Shown here piece by piece: positions 31,901-43,205 of a stretch of 64,000 bases of DNA. Positions within the stretch are counted from its first letter, which is position 1. Each line of letters begins with the position of its first letter. Position numbers and translations under genes: made by a program. The DNA is from Camelus bactrianus (Eukaryota; Chordata; Mammalia; Artiodactyla; Camelidae). Below the pieces are notes generated by a model. That model was not told the DNA's origin. It was given only the letters and a program-made list of their open reading frames with translations, and did not search any database. Location of the stretch: the NCBI RefSeq assembly GCF_048773025.1, contig NC_133564.1, positions 32,994,645 through 33,058,644 of the forward strand, in the 5' to 3' direction.

Positions 31901-33853
31901 CCGGGTTTGGGGGAAGACGTGTAAGTGTACGGGGCCCACAGGACCCCAGCAGAGCTCCTGTGGGAACCCAGTGCAGGCACAGCCGCCGCCCACACGGGGA
32001 GGGGGTCCCAGGGTGAGAGGCTATCTGACCAAGGAACCCTGAGATGCAACATCATCTGAACACAATTCCATGACAGCGAAAGAATTAGGAGGCCCCCTAA
32101 TGAGATTCTCTAAGCAAGCACTCAGCTGGCCAGTAAGTGACAATGAATAAATTTAGAAATTAGAAACTTGCTAAAATCAAGTATCTGCTGAAAAGCACCA
32201 GTTAGACCACCAAGGTTCAAACGCTGGTTCCATCAGTCACCAGCTGTGGGTAAGTTCATTTTTCTCTGTGAGCCTCAGTTTTTCCATCTCTAAAATGGAG
32301 AGAACAGATGTTGTGAAGGGTAAATCAGCAGATCCCGGCAGATGCTCAGTGCGGTGTCTGACACACAGGGAACAGGAAATGTCAGCGACCATCACCAGAC
32401 CCGTTTTCATCGCACTCCTGCCTGCCCTACATCATTAAGATTCCTTGGGTATTTTGATGATCACATATAAGATAATTACATCTGATGGTATCTTATTAAA
32501 TGTAAACTGCTACTTGTGTCGTACACAAATGTTAGTTAGTCAGCTCTCAGTAGAAACTAACGCTTGACTCTTCTAAGGAAAAGTGCCTCACATGAACCCA
32601 TTTTTGACATTTACACAGAATATATTTCTCTAGACGGGACTGCATCTTACATATAAGTGATTTAAGGGCCTTTATAAGAGACCCGTAAACAAAACCTAAT
32701 TATCGAAACTCCTAATAGCTAATTCTCTGTTCAGCACACAAGTCAAAATTCAGTCTTTCCCAATGCAGGCTTTTTCCTAAGCGTCACCTAGAGGTTCTGC
32801 CTCCTCCGAATACCGTTTTCCTCACTCATTTCGCTCAGCCCTGCATTCAGGCCTTCCAGAAGAGGGCGCCAGCGTGCAAGGCAGCGGTGCAGAAAGGGAC
32901 CAAACTCTCCGAGAGGCTGCATTTGCCTTGGAGCACTGACTTCCAGTGAAAACCTGGACTCTTCACCCTTCCAGAGGCTCGCACTCCTGTAGGGGCACGA
33001 TCAGAAGATGCAGGCTTTCACTTTTTTGTTCCGCAGTTGTTTTGTTTTATTTTTCTGTACTAAGCTGCAGCTCTTCTGGACCAGCTCTCAAATGAGAATG
33101 AAGTACCTGCAATACTGTCAAGCCGGCTTTAATGCAACCACGTTATAAGCCTTTGAGATCAATCATCTGCAAAGCCACCATTACTAGATGTTCAGCTTGA
33201 TAAGTCAGTAGAAAAAAATACGTAAAAACATCTGCATGCTCATTTTTTGCACAGAAGCTTCTCTGTGCAACGTGGGATCAGTGAATCCCAGTTCTAATGG
33301 GCAAGAAAGGAAGAGTGAATCATTTGCAGATGGACTAATCTGGTTTCCTGGAAAATTCTTAAAATGTCACTGGAGTTTACAACTTTTGTGAGAAACAGCT
33401 TTTGGCTATGTTACTTCACTGCCATGATGTGGCATTAAAAATCTCGAATGACACCATATCACTACCCTGACAAGAGGAAATAAACCAAAGGGCAAGTGCT
33501 TCCATTTCCTTCTAAATTAATAAATAGATGGCCTGAAGTTGGCCACGTCCTTTAATAATGTCCTTAAGATACACTGCACACTCTGCAGGGAACAAAGCAT
33601 CTACATTTACACAACACACCCCTATCTCTACACAGAAAAACTGCTATCCAGGGCTAAGATATCACATCCTTTCCTGTCTCTCGAAATTCAAATTATCTAA
33701 TTTTAAAATATTTCACTTAAAGGAAGGTATTGACAGTCTTAAATAAATAAATCACAAACTTACCGAAAACTTCCCCCAAATGAGGAGGAAGGCAGGAGGT
33801 GCTACCTGGCCCCAGGACACATGACAGAAGACATGTAAAGGGGACTATCTAAC
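31901..33853. other. Intron with one MIR, otherwise unrecognised
   Basis: Apart from the MIR at 32205-32375 no family or exon was recognised. Short purine-rich stretch before 31850. Confidence 0.45.
32205..32375 (+). mobile_element. MIR SINE relic
   Basis: Sense MIR wording: ACCAGCTGTGGGTAAGTT, the GAGCCTCAGTTTTTCCATCT stretch, TAAAATGGAGAGAAC and GATGCTCAGTGCGG. Confidence 0.75.
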
Positions 33854-34084
33854 TGTCAGAGGCCAGCGACCTCCCCGCTGGGACTCAGTGAGGATGCTCT
33901 CATTGCCTAATTCAATACAAGGAGCATCAAGGAAGTTTAACAGCCTCAGGCAGAACACTCACCACAACACAGAATGAGAGCAAGTCTGTCCTTCTAGAGA
34001 AAATGTATAAAGAGAAACGGCAGATTTTTTAATGTAAAAAAATTGCCTAAGCTCCTCTCTGCTTTTTCTCTCTTAAATCCCTAC

Positions 34085-34480
34085 CAAATAAACGGAGAGC
34101 AACAGACAGACAAATAATGGTCAAACAATTCCTATATAATTAAAGGGGCAAAACCCACAAAGGGACCAGCAAGACCTCCCAGTCAGGGCCACTGCCTTCC
34201 TGCTTTTGCGCTTCTGTAAAATGGCTTGCTTCTAGGAAAATGAAACTTACCCCTAAAATTCCATTGGTTCCCAAAAGCTTGCTCCTGACTGGTCCATTTC
34301 TAACACCTCATTTGCATGTGGTACAAAAATTGAAACCTAAAACCTTATAAAAGCCTGTGTAAATCTACAGAGGGGGTCCAGAGTTTGGAGTTAACTCCTC
34401 TGGGCCCGCCGGTGTAATAAACCTGAGTTCTCCCTCCGAGTGTGGCTTGGTCTCTTGATGGGATTCAGGTTTCTGTAACA
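34085..34480 (+). mobile_element. Solo LTR, class I (ERV1-like) endogenous retrovirus fossil
   Basis: The 3' part has the layout of a gammaretrovirus-like LTR: a TATAAAA box at 34346-34352, an AATAAA signal at 34416-34421 and a terminal TTCTGTAACA at 34480. No internal viral region lies next to it, so it is read as a solo LTR. The 5' border is unsure; a TGTCAGAGG start at 33854 is possible. Fairly well preserved promoter features suggest an age within artiodactyl evolution rather than eutherian-wide. It lies antisense to PSD3. Confidence 0.6.
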
Positions 34481-36264
34481 TAAGAAGAAAACTAATGACA
34501 ATGACGTTTGGTGTGGTGCTTAAAACAGTATTCCTTAGAGCTTCCCGCTAGAGGCCCATTCAAGAATACAATTTATCATTTAAAAAAGTCAATCAAAACC
34601 AGTAAATTCCCAAACAGCTATCTGAAAACTTGACATATGCCATATTATTAGTTAAATTATAATTATTTAAATGTTTCTGGTTTCTTCAGTTTTTTTTAAT
34701 ATGTGATTTTCTGATACTTGAAAATGATCAGTTTCCTATCACTATGATTATATTATTGAGGAAAAGCTTTAATTAAAATATAATGCTTTTAAAGTGCCAC
34801 TCTGGCTCTTCCTACACCTAAGAGGAAAAAATGCCCAATTTCAGCTTAAAAAATATGAAGTACTGAAATATTTTCAATCAGATCTCAAACTGTCTTCTAA
34901 ATACTTATATTAATGGATATTCCATACTTTTTAAAATGCAATGAATAACTTTTATGCAAAAATTCCTCTTCTGTCCACATTTTTGCTGAGCTGAATTCGT
35001 ATTAGAGTCTATTAAATGGGCATCAGAAGCTATCCAGCACTGGCCAGCGAGGGGATGGATGTTTGAACTTTGACCAACGTAACCGGTGACAGATACTCCA
35101 CAAAGTAGATAATCCTTTCCTGGACAATGACTACAATGTTAATATTGTGAACAGTCTGCTAAATAGTGTCACATCAAGATACGGTTGGAACACCGACCAC
35201 CACTCCTGTGAACCCGTTTCCCGCTGAGCGCACAGGTCAAGATGCCCCCAAAGCCAAGTCAGGATAGACGGCCTCCCCGCACGATGTATCCTAATTCAAG
35301 CTGAGTGGTTCTTTTAATCAATCCCTGCTGGAGGTCTCAATTTAGAACTTATTTCTTCTTAATGTAATTTACTTGAGAATAACAATCACTAGGGATAAAA
35401 AGTAAAAATTAGCACATTAAATGTAAGTATTCTATCCCTGAACTAAACATTACCAGTGCTCAAAAGTATACCTGTAACCATGAGTCTAGCTTGACCACAT
35501 ACACACCTCTGCCCCTCACACGTCAACATACTGAGTAACACCATCCGGCCAGAGAATGCTAGTCAGGCTGTGCCCACCTCTGTTCTCTCTTCTCTTCTCT
35601 GCTAACTCTTCCATCTTCTGAAGCACAGGAAGCCCTGAGGACACTTTCCGTGGTTCGATACTGTCCACCTTCCCCATCTCTCTTAGTGCTTTCCGCCCTC
35701 TCTTCAAGTCCTTACAGAGACACCTGTTCTCACCGTCCCGCCCGCACCGGCTCTGCGGCAGCTCTGGGTGCGGGCGCACTCAGCCCTGCACACCTGCCCA
35801 CAGGCCCCTCTCCCGCGGGGGCTCAGGCCACGTGGCTGGGCAGCCCCGTCCCAGCACCCCGGCAGCCCGCATGCTCCCTCCCGCAGCTCCTGCCGCAGCG
35901 CCGGCCAGCATACCTGCTCCAGGCTGTTTCCCCCAAGTGCTACTTACTGCAACCACGCTGAAAATGGCTATATTTGATAGAAGAAAGTTTCTAAGCTTCA
36001 CTTCATCGATTCCGTGTGCAATTTTAAAGAGAAAGAATTCACTCCCTCATAAGAGCACAGGAAGAGGGCAGAAAGATCACCCCCTAAAGAATTAAAATCC
36101 TCTGTCTGACTTCCTGCCTTTACCTCTCTACAGCACTCCAGCTCAGCTGGAGACAGACCACAGGGGCACCCAGATGAAGTAACAAGGGACCATTCCACTC
36201 TTCACTGCCTGTGACGAACAAGTGAGAACCACCACTTAACGTATTTTGTCTTAACGTATTTTAT
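34481..36264. other. Intron with a CpG-rich patch
   Basis: AT-rich to about 35500, then sharply GC-rich from 35734 to 35915, described separately. No repeat recognised. Confidence 0.5.
35734..35915 (-). promoter_or_regulatory. CpG-rich patch, candidate alternative PSD3 promoter or first exon
   Basis: About 180 bp at roughly 74% GC with about 17 CpGs by eye (observed/expected near 0.7), in a window otherwise poor in CpG. On the minus strand a donor-like GGGACG/GTGAGAAC would end an exon at 35734. That would sit 11 kb upstream of the exon at 24638, whose in-frame Met could start a short isoform from a non-coding first exon. No TATA box or TSS can be shown. The open frames through it do not join the PSD3 frame. 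Confidence 0.3.
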
Positions 36265-36510
36265 AAAGACACTGAGAATGTTTACTGTGCTCTGTACACT
36301 ATTCTCAGTACTTTAACTTACCTAATCCTTTATCAACCCTATGACAGGGACCACCATTGTCCTGCTGCACAGAGGAGGAGACCCAGGTGCGGAGATGCCA
36401 CATAACTTCACGCAGTCACACTTCTAAAGGGGAAGCTGGGCCTGGAGCTCCAGCCGGGCAGTTTTAGATGCAGGGTCCAAGCTCTTAACCAACATGCTGG
36501 GCGGCCCCGC
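36265..36510 (-). mobile_element. MIR SINE relic
   Basis: Complement of MIR over nearly full length: CACTATTCTCAGTACTTTAA, CAACCCTATGACAGGGAC, GAGGAGACCCAGGTGC, CACGCAGTCACAC and CAAGCTCTTAACCAACATGC. Confidence 0.75.
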
Positions 36511-36654
36511 TTCTGTGGAGTGGCCCTTACTGCAGGTTAGACTTCGGGTGTCACCCTGCATACAGGAACAAAATGTCTACTTTTTAAGGGACATCCATAT
36601 GACTAAACATGCTTAGTAGAGCTACAAAGATGTACACAACCAAAGTTGTATAAA

Positions 36655-37060
36655 TTCTCTCTGCAATTACTTACTAAAGCGCCTGCTAGGAGCTGGACAT
36701 ACCTCCAGGTGCCAGGAGCACAGTATTGACCACGCAAAGCTCTGCCCTTGTGTGGTTCTACCTTCTGATAAGAGGAGACAGACAATAAACCAAAAAGAGG
36801 TCCTCCCTCCCTCTGCTCCACCCTTTTGCCCCTCTACAAATACATGCTGAATATCTGCTATGAGTCAGACATTGTTCTGGGTAAATACTAGCTGTTCAAT
36901 AAAGCAGCACACAGACAAAAGCCCTTGCTTTCACGGAGCTAACAGTCAGACAGCAAGGGTGTCAATGCCTTGGGAACAAACACAGCCAGGTAAGGGAACA
37001 GGGGAGGCTGGGGTTGCTGTTTCTGTCCTGGTGCCTAGGACAACGGTGAGCACACATCAG
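36655..37060 (-). mobile_element. L2 LINE 3' ends (two pieces)
   Basis: Two successive complements of the L2 tail. One has CTAGGAGCTGGACATACC and AGACAGACAATAAACC. The next has ATATCTGCTATGAGTCAGAC, ATTGTTCTGGGTAAATAC and CTTGCTTTCACGGAGC. They are probably two separate insertions. Confidence 0.6.
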
Positions 37061-39328
37061 GGGCTCAGTAAAAGTGTCCTGAATCAAACTGCAAAAAAAT
37101 CTTAAATGAAAAGTCAAATGCTAATCTCAACACACCAATCGACTCGCCCGGAAGATGCCTGAATTCATAACTAGAATGCGTCCTCTCACGAACTGCTACA
37201 AAAAGCTGAGAGTCTCCACTGTGAGTTTTGATCACCTCTACCCATCAAGTCAGAATTACTTCAGTAGTTATAAGCACCTTCCTCATTATGGAATCTGGAA
37301 GCTCTGACCAGTAGAGAACACCAATGACTTCCTCTAGACTTCCCCAAATTTAATTTTTTTTAACATTATCTCCTCTTTAATTTCACATAAAGGGGGGAAA
37401 ATATGAAAACGTGGCAATAGCAGAGTGGACAGAATGCAAGGGGGACTCTCAATACTTAGCATCTAAACTTAGAAATGTAAAACCATGGTTACTAAATAAA
37501 AACATCAATATATATTTGCTTAAAAACAAAAGCACCACTGCCAGTTTCCAAGCTTTCTCCCTATCTTCATTCCTTGTGCTTTAAAAAATCAGTCACCACA
37601 TTTAGGGAGCTGCCATCCAGCATCTTTGATTTGCTCTTTGATTTCACACTATCACCTTCTAAAATCAAACTACCTGACAAGGCCACAGGGCCTTAGGAAA
37701 GCAGACGGCAGAACTTCCACGTGATGGCCACCTGACAACCTGTCACTCACGTGACAACCAAGGTCCATTGACAGGACCTGCCCTTAGAATCATGTCTCCT
37801 GACTCCTAGTCCAACACCTCCTGGCCACTGCACCAGCGTCTAGAGCAGAGATGACAATGTAAGTACCTGATGACAAAGTCGGCCCTCAGTCTCGACAAAT
37901 GCTTCATCAAATATTCTTCCAGCAAACTGGAAATGACAGAGAGAGTCTGGTCATGGGGAGGGGGGCGCTTCCAGAAGCCCAGAAACTAGTAAAGGAGGGG
38001 GTGACCTCAAAGGCCTGCGGGCCAGCTTGAAGGCAGGAACGGCACCCTCCAGAAGCAGACCATGAGCCTTCCCACGGAGGGGACAGAGGGGATGAGACCA
38101 GGGAGAGCCAGAAATGCTACTGAACAGAAATGAAAAGTCCTCTCCTTGCCTTATTCTCCCACTGAGCATGTCCAGAGATGAGGCAAAAAGTGGTACTGCT
38201 TTTGGCAAAATTGTATAAATACAAGTACACATCATAATTCACTGATTCCGGACTCATTTTTGTCACATTCCATAGCCTCTGAAGTAAGATGGCTTCTTAG
38301 GCAGCAACCAGTGCCACCCTGTCAGCCAGGCGGCTGTCTGTTATCTGCACACAAAGGAAAATTATACGTTATTCATTTAATCTTGATTTAACTGATGTTT
38401 ACGTGGTCTTCAAAAAGATTATGCTACAAATTGGTATTGAAACAGAAGTATTATGTGTGGAGGAAAGGCACTCAAAACAAGCAAGCAAGATCATTCTTAT
38501 TTTTCTGTAAAAATCTGTAAGTTTAAGAATTATTAAAATTCTAACTGTTAAAAAGCATTGCATCATAGTTAACTGGTGACACACTATACTCTGGTGGTAC
38601 GTGAAATGGTGATTTCTCTCGTAACCAAGAGCATCACAGACATTTTATTTGTTACTAGTGCGCACTTGCCTTAAATTCCAGTAACATCTAATTTTTAAAC
38701 AGAAGATCGCATTCTCTTCCTTGATTTACTCATTTATAGGTCATGATAGTAAACTAATGATGGCATGAAATTCTTTGTTTTCTGTTCCCTCTGTTTTGGA
38801 CAAGACTAGACTTATTTAAGCCCCGGTTTCTACATTTAATTCTAGAATTTTATGGCCAACTCCTCAAATATCACCATTCAAAAGGTCACAGACACTCTCT
38901 ACAACCAGTGCCTTTTACAACACTATTTTTAACTTTAGCTAATATATTTAAAGCTTTGCTATATCCCAGTGCACCAAGAGCACAGTTGAGATGATCAATA
39001 TTAAAATTTCACTTCTTCAAGTGAAAAAAAAATCATAAAAGTTCCAAAATGCTAAACTTTAAGATTATGGGTAAATATTACTCATGAGAAAAATCACAAA
39101 GTAAATGGAGGTTATGTGACTTTAAGACCACTATTTGTAATCAATGCCTAACAAAATCAAATAAAAACTCTTGATTTTTCTCTAACAAATCTGAACGCTA
39201 ATCAAAAACTTTTCTCATTTGTTAACCAGTTTCTGTGGAAATGAAGACTATTTCCCCTTCTAATTAAAACACTGCTCTGGATAATATTAAATATCCACAT
39301 TGTTTTAACACCAAAATGTTGGACCTTT

Positions 39329-39357
39329 ACACACACATACACATACACACACACAAA
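39329..39357. repeat. Short imperfect CA microsatellite
   Basis: ACACACACATACACATACAC followed by more CA units; interrupted twice by AT. Confidence 0.85.
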
Positions 39358-40423
39358 TACCTCTCCCCTCCCCCCAATACAACTGTAACTCCACACGGCT
39401 ATGAACTTCTATACTCACGGCTTCAAATAATTTTTTGGAACCACAATCTATGTCATCACTTTAAACTTTATGTTTCAAGGAAGGGATAGCAAGAAAAGGA
39501 AGTTCTCTAGAGGACGAATATACTCCATACTATAAAAACAGGAACGGCCAGTAATCTGAGTTCTATAACTTCTAAACCCACCCCCTGCAGATTCACAATT
39601 CAGGGAGTACTCTTAGTACTAAAAGACTCAGAAGATCTTCAGAAAGAGTTTTACTTTGTTTAGCCTTGATAAAATCACTTTATTGTTCTGTTTAGCATCC
39701 ATCTTTCTCTTCTACATGGAATACACACCCCATGAATACACACCATGCATTCAAACCTTCACTAAGCTATTAGATTTACAAATAAGATGACTTTGCAACA
39801 CAGAAACTTTGGTTTGGGAGGGGCCATGGGAGGGCCTTTGGTGACCTGAATCCACTAGATGGCCCAGACTGAGTGGGCATTAGACTTCAAAGAGGAAAAG
39901 CAAATATACACGCCTTCCTAAAACAGAAGCTCCATGCAGAGCCCCAGACACACCTGTCAATCCAGCCCAGCTCCTCGAAGGCTGTCACTCGGCCATCACT
40001 TGAGAGGAGGAAAGCCAACCTGCGTCCCTTCTGCAATACTACAGTGCACCCCCATTCCTAACACCCCTTCACCCCGCCCCAAGCTTGACATCCACTCTTC
40101 AGAGCAATACCCATGCTGCGGTGCAAGAGAAAAAGCAGAGACATCCTCAAACGCAACTTTCAAAATGGCAACTGTGAATGACCTAGCTGTGATGTGCTGG
40201 GAAGAATGTCTACCCCCAGGCTAACGTCCCCCTCGTGGCAGTGCCGCTGCTGCCTCACCTCAGCGCCCTGAGGTACTGGCGTGACCCGCTCAGCAATTCC
40301 CAATCATCTGGGGCAAGAAGCTGCGTATCAGACATGAGCCCGGAAAGCAGTCTGTGCTTTATTCTTCAATTTTACTTCTGACCTACGTGATAAGCCGTAT
40401 CACTCTGCTTTTATAAAGCCGTA

Positions 40424-40535
40424 AGGAAAAGACGAGGGAGAGAAGGGAGGAGGGGGAGAGGGAAGGAGGACAAAGAAAAGAAAAACCTGCCAATAGCTGG
40501 AAAAACGCCCAAGAAGCCACCCCCACCCCCCCCCA
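40424..40535. repeat. Purine-rich tract followed by a C run
   Basis: About 60 bp of almost pure A/G (GGGAGGAGGGGGAGAGGGAA and neighbours), then after a short spacer CCACCCCCACCCCCCCCC at 40517-40534. On the PSD3-sense strand the C run reads as G runs, which could form a G-quadruplex. Confidence 0.7.
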
Positions 40536-41249
40536 AACCAACCCACCTACCAGTCTGGCATTTCCATTCGGAGGATACGCTCCTTCCTTTGGGGTCTGTA
40601 GAAAACAGAACTCACTTTGGCACCACTCATAAAATTCTTTTTAATATTTCTCCTTCAACCGTAGTTAAATCACCTAGACTGTTTTACTTTCCATTCTGAA
40701 TTCCTATCCTTGGAACTAGGGCTGATAAAATAAACCTAAAACTACTTTGAAGTCAATTTCACAAGTCCTACCAAAAGATCTTTACCCCGACTACTTAAAA
40801 TAAGAAGAAAGTACATGTCAAATAGCAATAATATAGCACAGGTGTGACTTCTCCCGTCCTTCTACCCGCCAGGGGTGTTGGAGGTCCGGGCCTGCCGGGG
40901 ATCAGGCCAGCTTGTTGGTCCTGCCACAGAAGATCCTGAACTCCGCAATTTGCTGCAATGCCCCCAGCTCCACGTCGCCCAAAAGATGACGTTTCTGCAC
41001 CTTGTCACAGTGTTGTCACATGCTAGTCACTTCACAGCAACCAAAGAACTTGCCGAGGTAACTCCCATTACCTTTTAAAACTGGCTAGAGTTTGGGGAAA
41101 GCTCATTTTTACAAATGAGGGGACCACGACCTCTCTCTCCCCCTACAATTACCGGCGGTGCTTTCTGCTACACACACCCACGTTCGCAAATGTTTCCTCG
41201 CACTCTGGGGATAAGGCCTGGAAAGCAGTGCATATCAACTTAATAGAGG

Positions 41250-41385
41250 GAAAGGGTGAGGCTCAGAGAGATAAAGTGACTTTCCCAAAGACACAAAGCT
41301 ACTAATACAAAAAATTGGAACCGAACCAACATCTGTCTTCAATCCTGGGGTGTTTTCCACAGTAAACAATCCACTGCACTAATAT
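41250..41385 (-). mobile_element. MIR SINE relic
   Basis: Complement of MIR core: GAGGCTCAGAGAGATAAAGT, GACTTTCCCAAAGACACA and AAGCTACTAATACA. Confidence 0.75.
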
Positions 41386-41429
41386 AAACCTTAAATAAAA
41401 CTGAAAGCAAAGTCACGAAGGAGAACAAT

Positions 41430-41560
41430 TATGGGTTTGGAGACTCAAACAGACCAAGGCTCAGGGCTCAGCCCCAGGAAGGTGTGTCACCTCTCAGCCT
41501 CAGTTTCCCCACCTGCAAATCATGAAGATCACAACACCTGCCTTAAAAATCAGTCATGCA
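41430..41560 (+). mobile_element. MIR SINE relic, inverted next to another
   Basis: Sense MIR wording: TGGGTTTGGAGACTCAAACA, GTCACCTCTCAGCCTCAGTT and CCCCACCTGCAAATCATGAA. Only about 45 bp from the opposite-strand MIR on its left. Confidence 0.72.
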
Positions 41561-42756
41561 AAAACAGTGATTACTATTAAAATTTTTTTAAAGCTTTCAA
41601 TGGCTTCTCTTTCCCAGAATTCTTAACTTTACAAAAGAGAAATAGAAAAAAAAAGTTCCCATAACCCCCCAGAGTAATCCAGTAAGCCACACACTTCATT
41701 ATCCATGGTAAATGCTCTAAGGAAATCTGCAGGGTTTATGGGCAGCAGGCCCTAAAAGGAGAACCAGATGACTCTGCTCAACACATACCTGACTGTGATA
41801 CAGACAGAAAGAGACAAACTCACCCCCAGCCGGAGCTGCAGCAACACAGTGTGCCCTGGCTCACAGAGGTGCAACACACCTCTTTAACCAAGATTTGGAA
41901 CAAGGGCCAGGGATCACCCTCTTTCACCTTCCAAAAAAACTACTGCATAAAGCCCTAGTGCCCCAGGCTCTGAAAATTAGAGCTCTACAAAAACACTTTT
42001 TAACTTTCCAACATTTCTCAAAGTTATCTGACCATGAATCCTTTTTTGCCAAAAACATCTATTAACACCTAAAAAATAAAGTTTGGAAAACCCTGACTTA
42101 TGAGTCATACACTAGCACAGGTTCTCAAATGCGTGAGTGCATTAGTCGTATTTCAAATAAACGTCCCAGGTTGTAACAATTTAAAACCTCTGCACCAGCC
42201 GTTTTGGAGTTATCAGCCGTCTCTCACTGTGAAGGCCACCGGCAGCTATCAAATTTCACCCAGGAAGCCTGTTTAAAAACGTGTGTCACTGGGCACCACC
42301 CCTAAAGATTCTGGTTCCCAGGCCCTGGGCTGCAGCCCAGCTTGAGGATCACACCTGCAGCAGGTTTGACTGAAAGTTCGGTGTCTGCTGCTTACACACA
42401 TCTTCAACCTAACCCTTGTATTTTACGAGGGTGAGTAACAGATGCAGGTGCTGAGGGGAGCCCTGTTCGTGAGCAAAAAGTAACTCAAAGGTCTCAATAT
42501 TATTTTGAGTGAAGATGATTTCAATATTTGCTTTAAGATAAGAAATTATGGTTCATACTTTAACTGACCAGTATTAGGATGGGCTTAGAATGGCCTATGA
42601 AAATCTGATCTCTTCCCTCACCTCCATGGGCATCTCATTGCTGGTTTTATAAGTACTGGCGGAATCAGAATGTCCGACAGCATCCGTGTAGGTGATTCAC
42701 AGCCACTTCATCTGGTCAGATGCTTCTGTACTGCCTCCTTCACAGCAAGAGGTACT
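41561..42756. other. Intron with a possible MER5-type relic
   Basis: The piece 42270-42365 reads, on the minus strand, like MER5A (hAT-Charlie), for example CCTGGGAACCAGAATC and GGGTGGTGCCCAGTGACACA. The rest was not recognised. Confidence 0.4.
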
Positions 42757-43205
42757 GGGATGGCTGATTAATTTCATGTATCATCTTGACTGGGCCCCAG
42801 GATGTCCAGATACGTGGCTAAGCGTCAGTTCTAAAGATGTCTGTGAAGGTGTTTCTGGAAGAGACTAACCTTGACTTAGTGAAACCAGTAAAGCAGGCGG
42901 CCCTCCTCAATGCAGTGGGAGTCATCCAACAGCCGAGGGCCTGGACAGAACCACAGCGGGGAAGAAGGCTGAATCTGGCCGACCCCTGCCTGACTGCTGA
43001 ACTGAGACATCAATCTTCAACTCAGACTGGAGTGGGCACCATCGGATCTCCAGCTCCAAGGTCTTTGAACTACGCCACCAGCTTGCCTGGGTCTCCAGAG
43101 GGCAGACTTCTTGGCCTCCATAAACACACATTCATCCTTGTAATAAATCTCACTTTTACATGAGATTCCACTGGTTCTATTTCTCTGAAGAACCCTGACT
43201 TGTAA
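42757..43205 (+). mobile_element. Solo LTR fossil, ERVL class (MLT2-like)
   Basis: Follows the remembered MLT2 consensus from GGCTGATTAATTTCATGTAT and CTTGACTGGGCCCCAGG, through CTGTGAAGGTGTTTCTGG and GTCTCCAGAGGGCAG, to the CCTTGTAATAAATCTCAC signal and TCTCTGAAGAACCCTGACTT. It is close to full LTR length with no internal viral region beside it. The divergence suggests an old, eutherian-wide insertion. Confidence 0.7.

Larger units (their letters stand above)
37061..41249. other. Intron, no recognised element of size
   Basis: No exon recognised. Contains a CA-rich tract at 39329-39357 and a purine-rich tract followed by a C run at 40424-40535, listed separately. Confidence 0.45.

Noticed and set aside
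35780-36006. Possible PSD3 alternative coding exon reading KLRNFLLSNIAIFSVVA with a GTAAGT donor
   Set aside because: The frame has no ATG (the apparent start is GTG), no acceptor or promoter is visible upstream, and the donor phase does not match the acceptor at 24638; kept only as context for the CpG patch.
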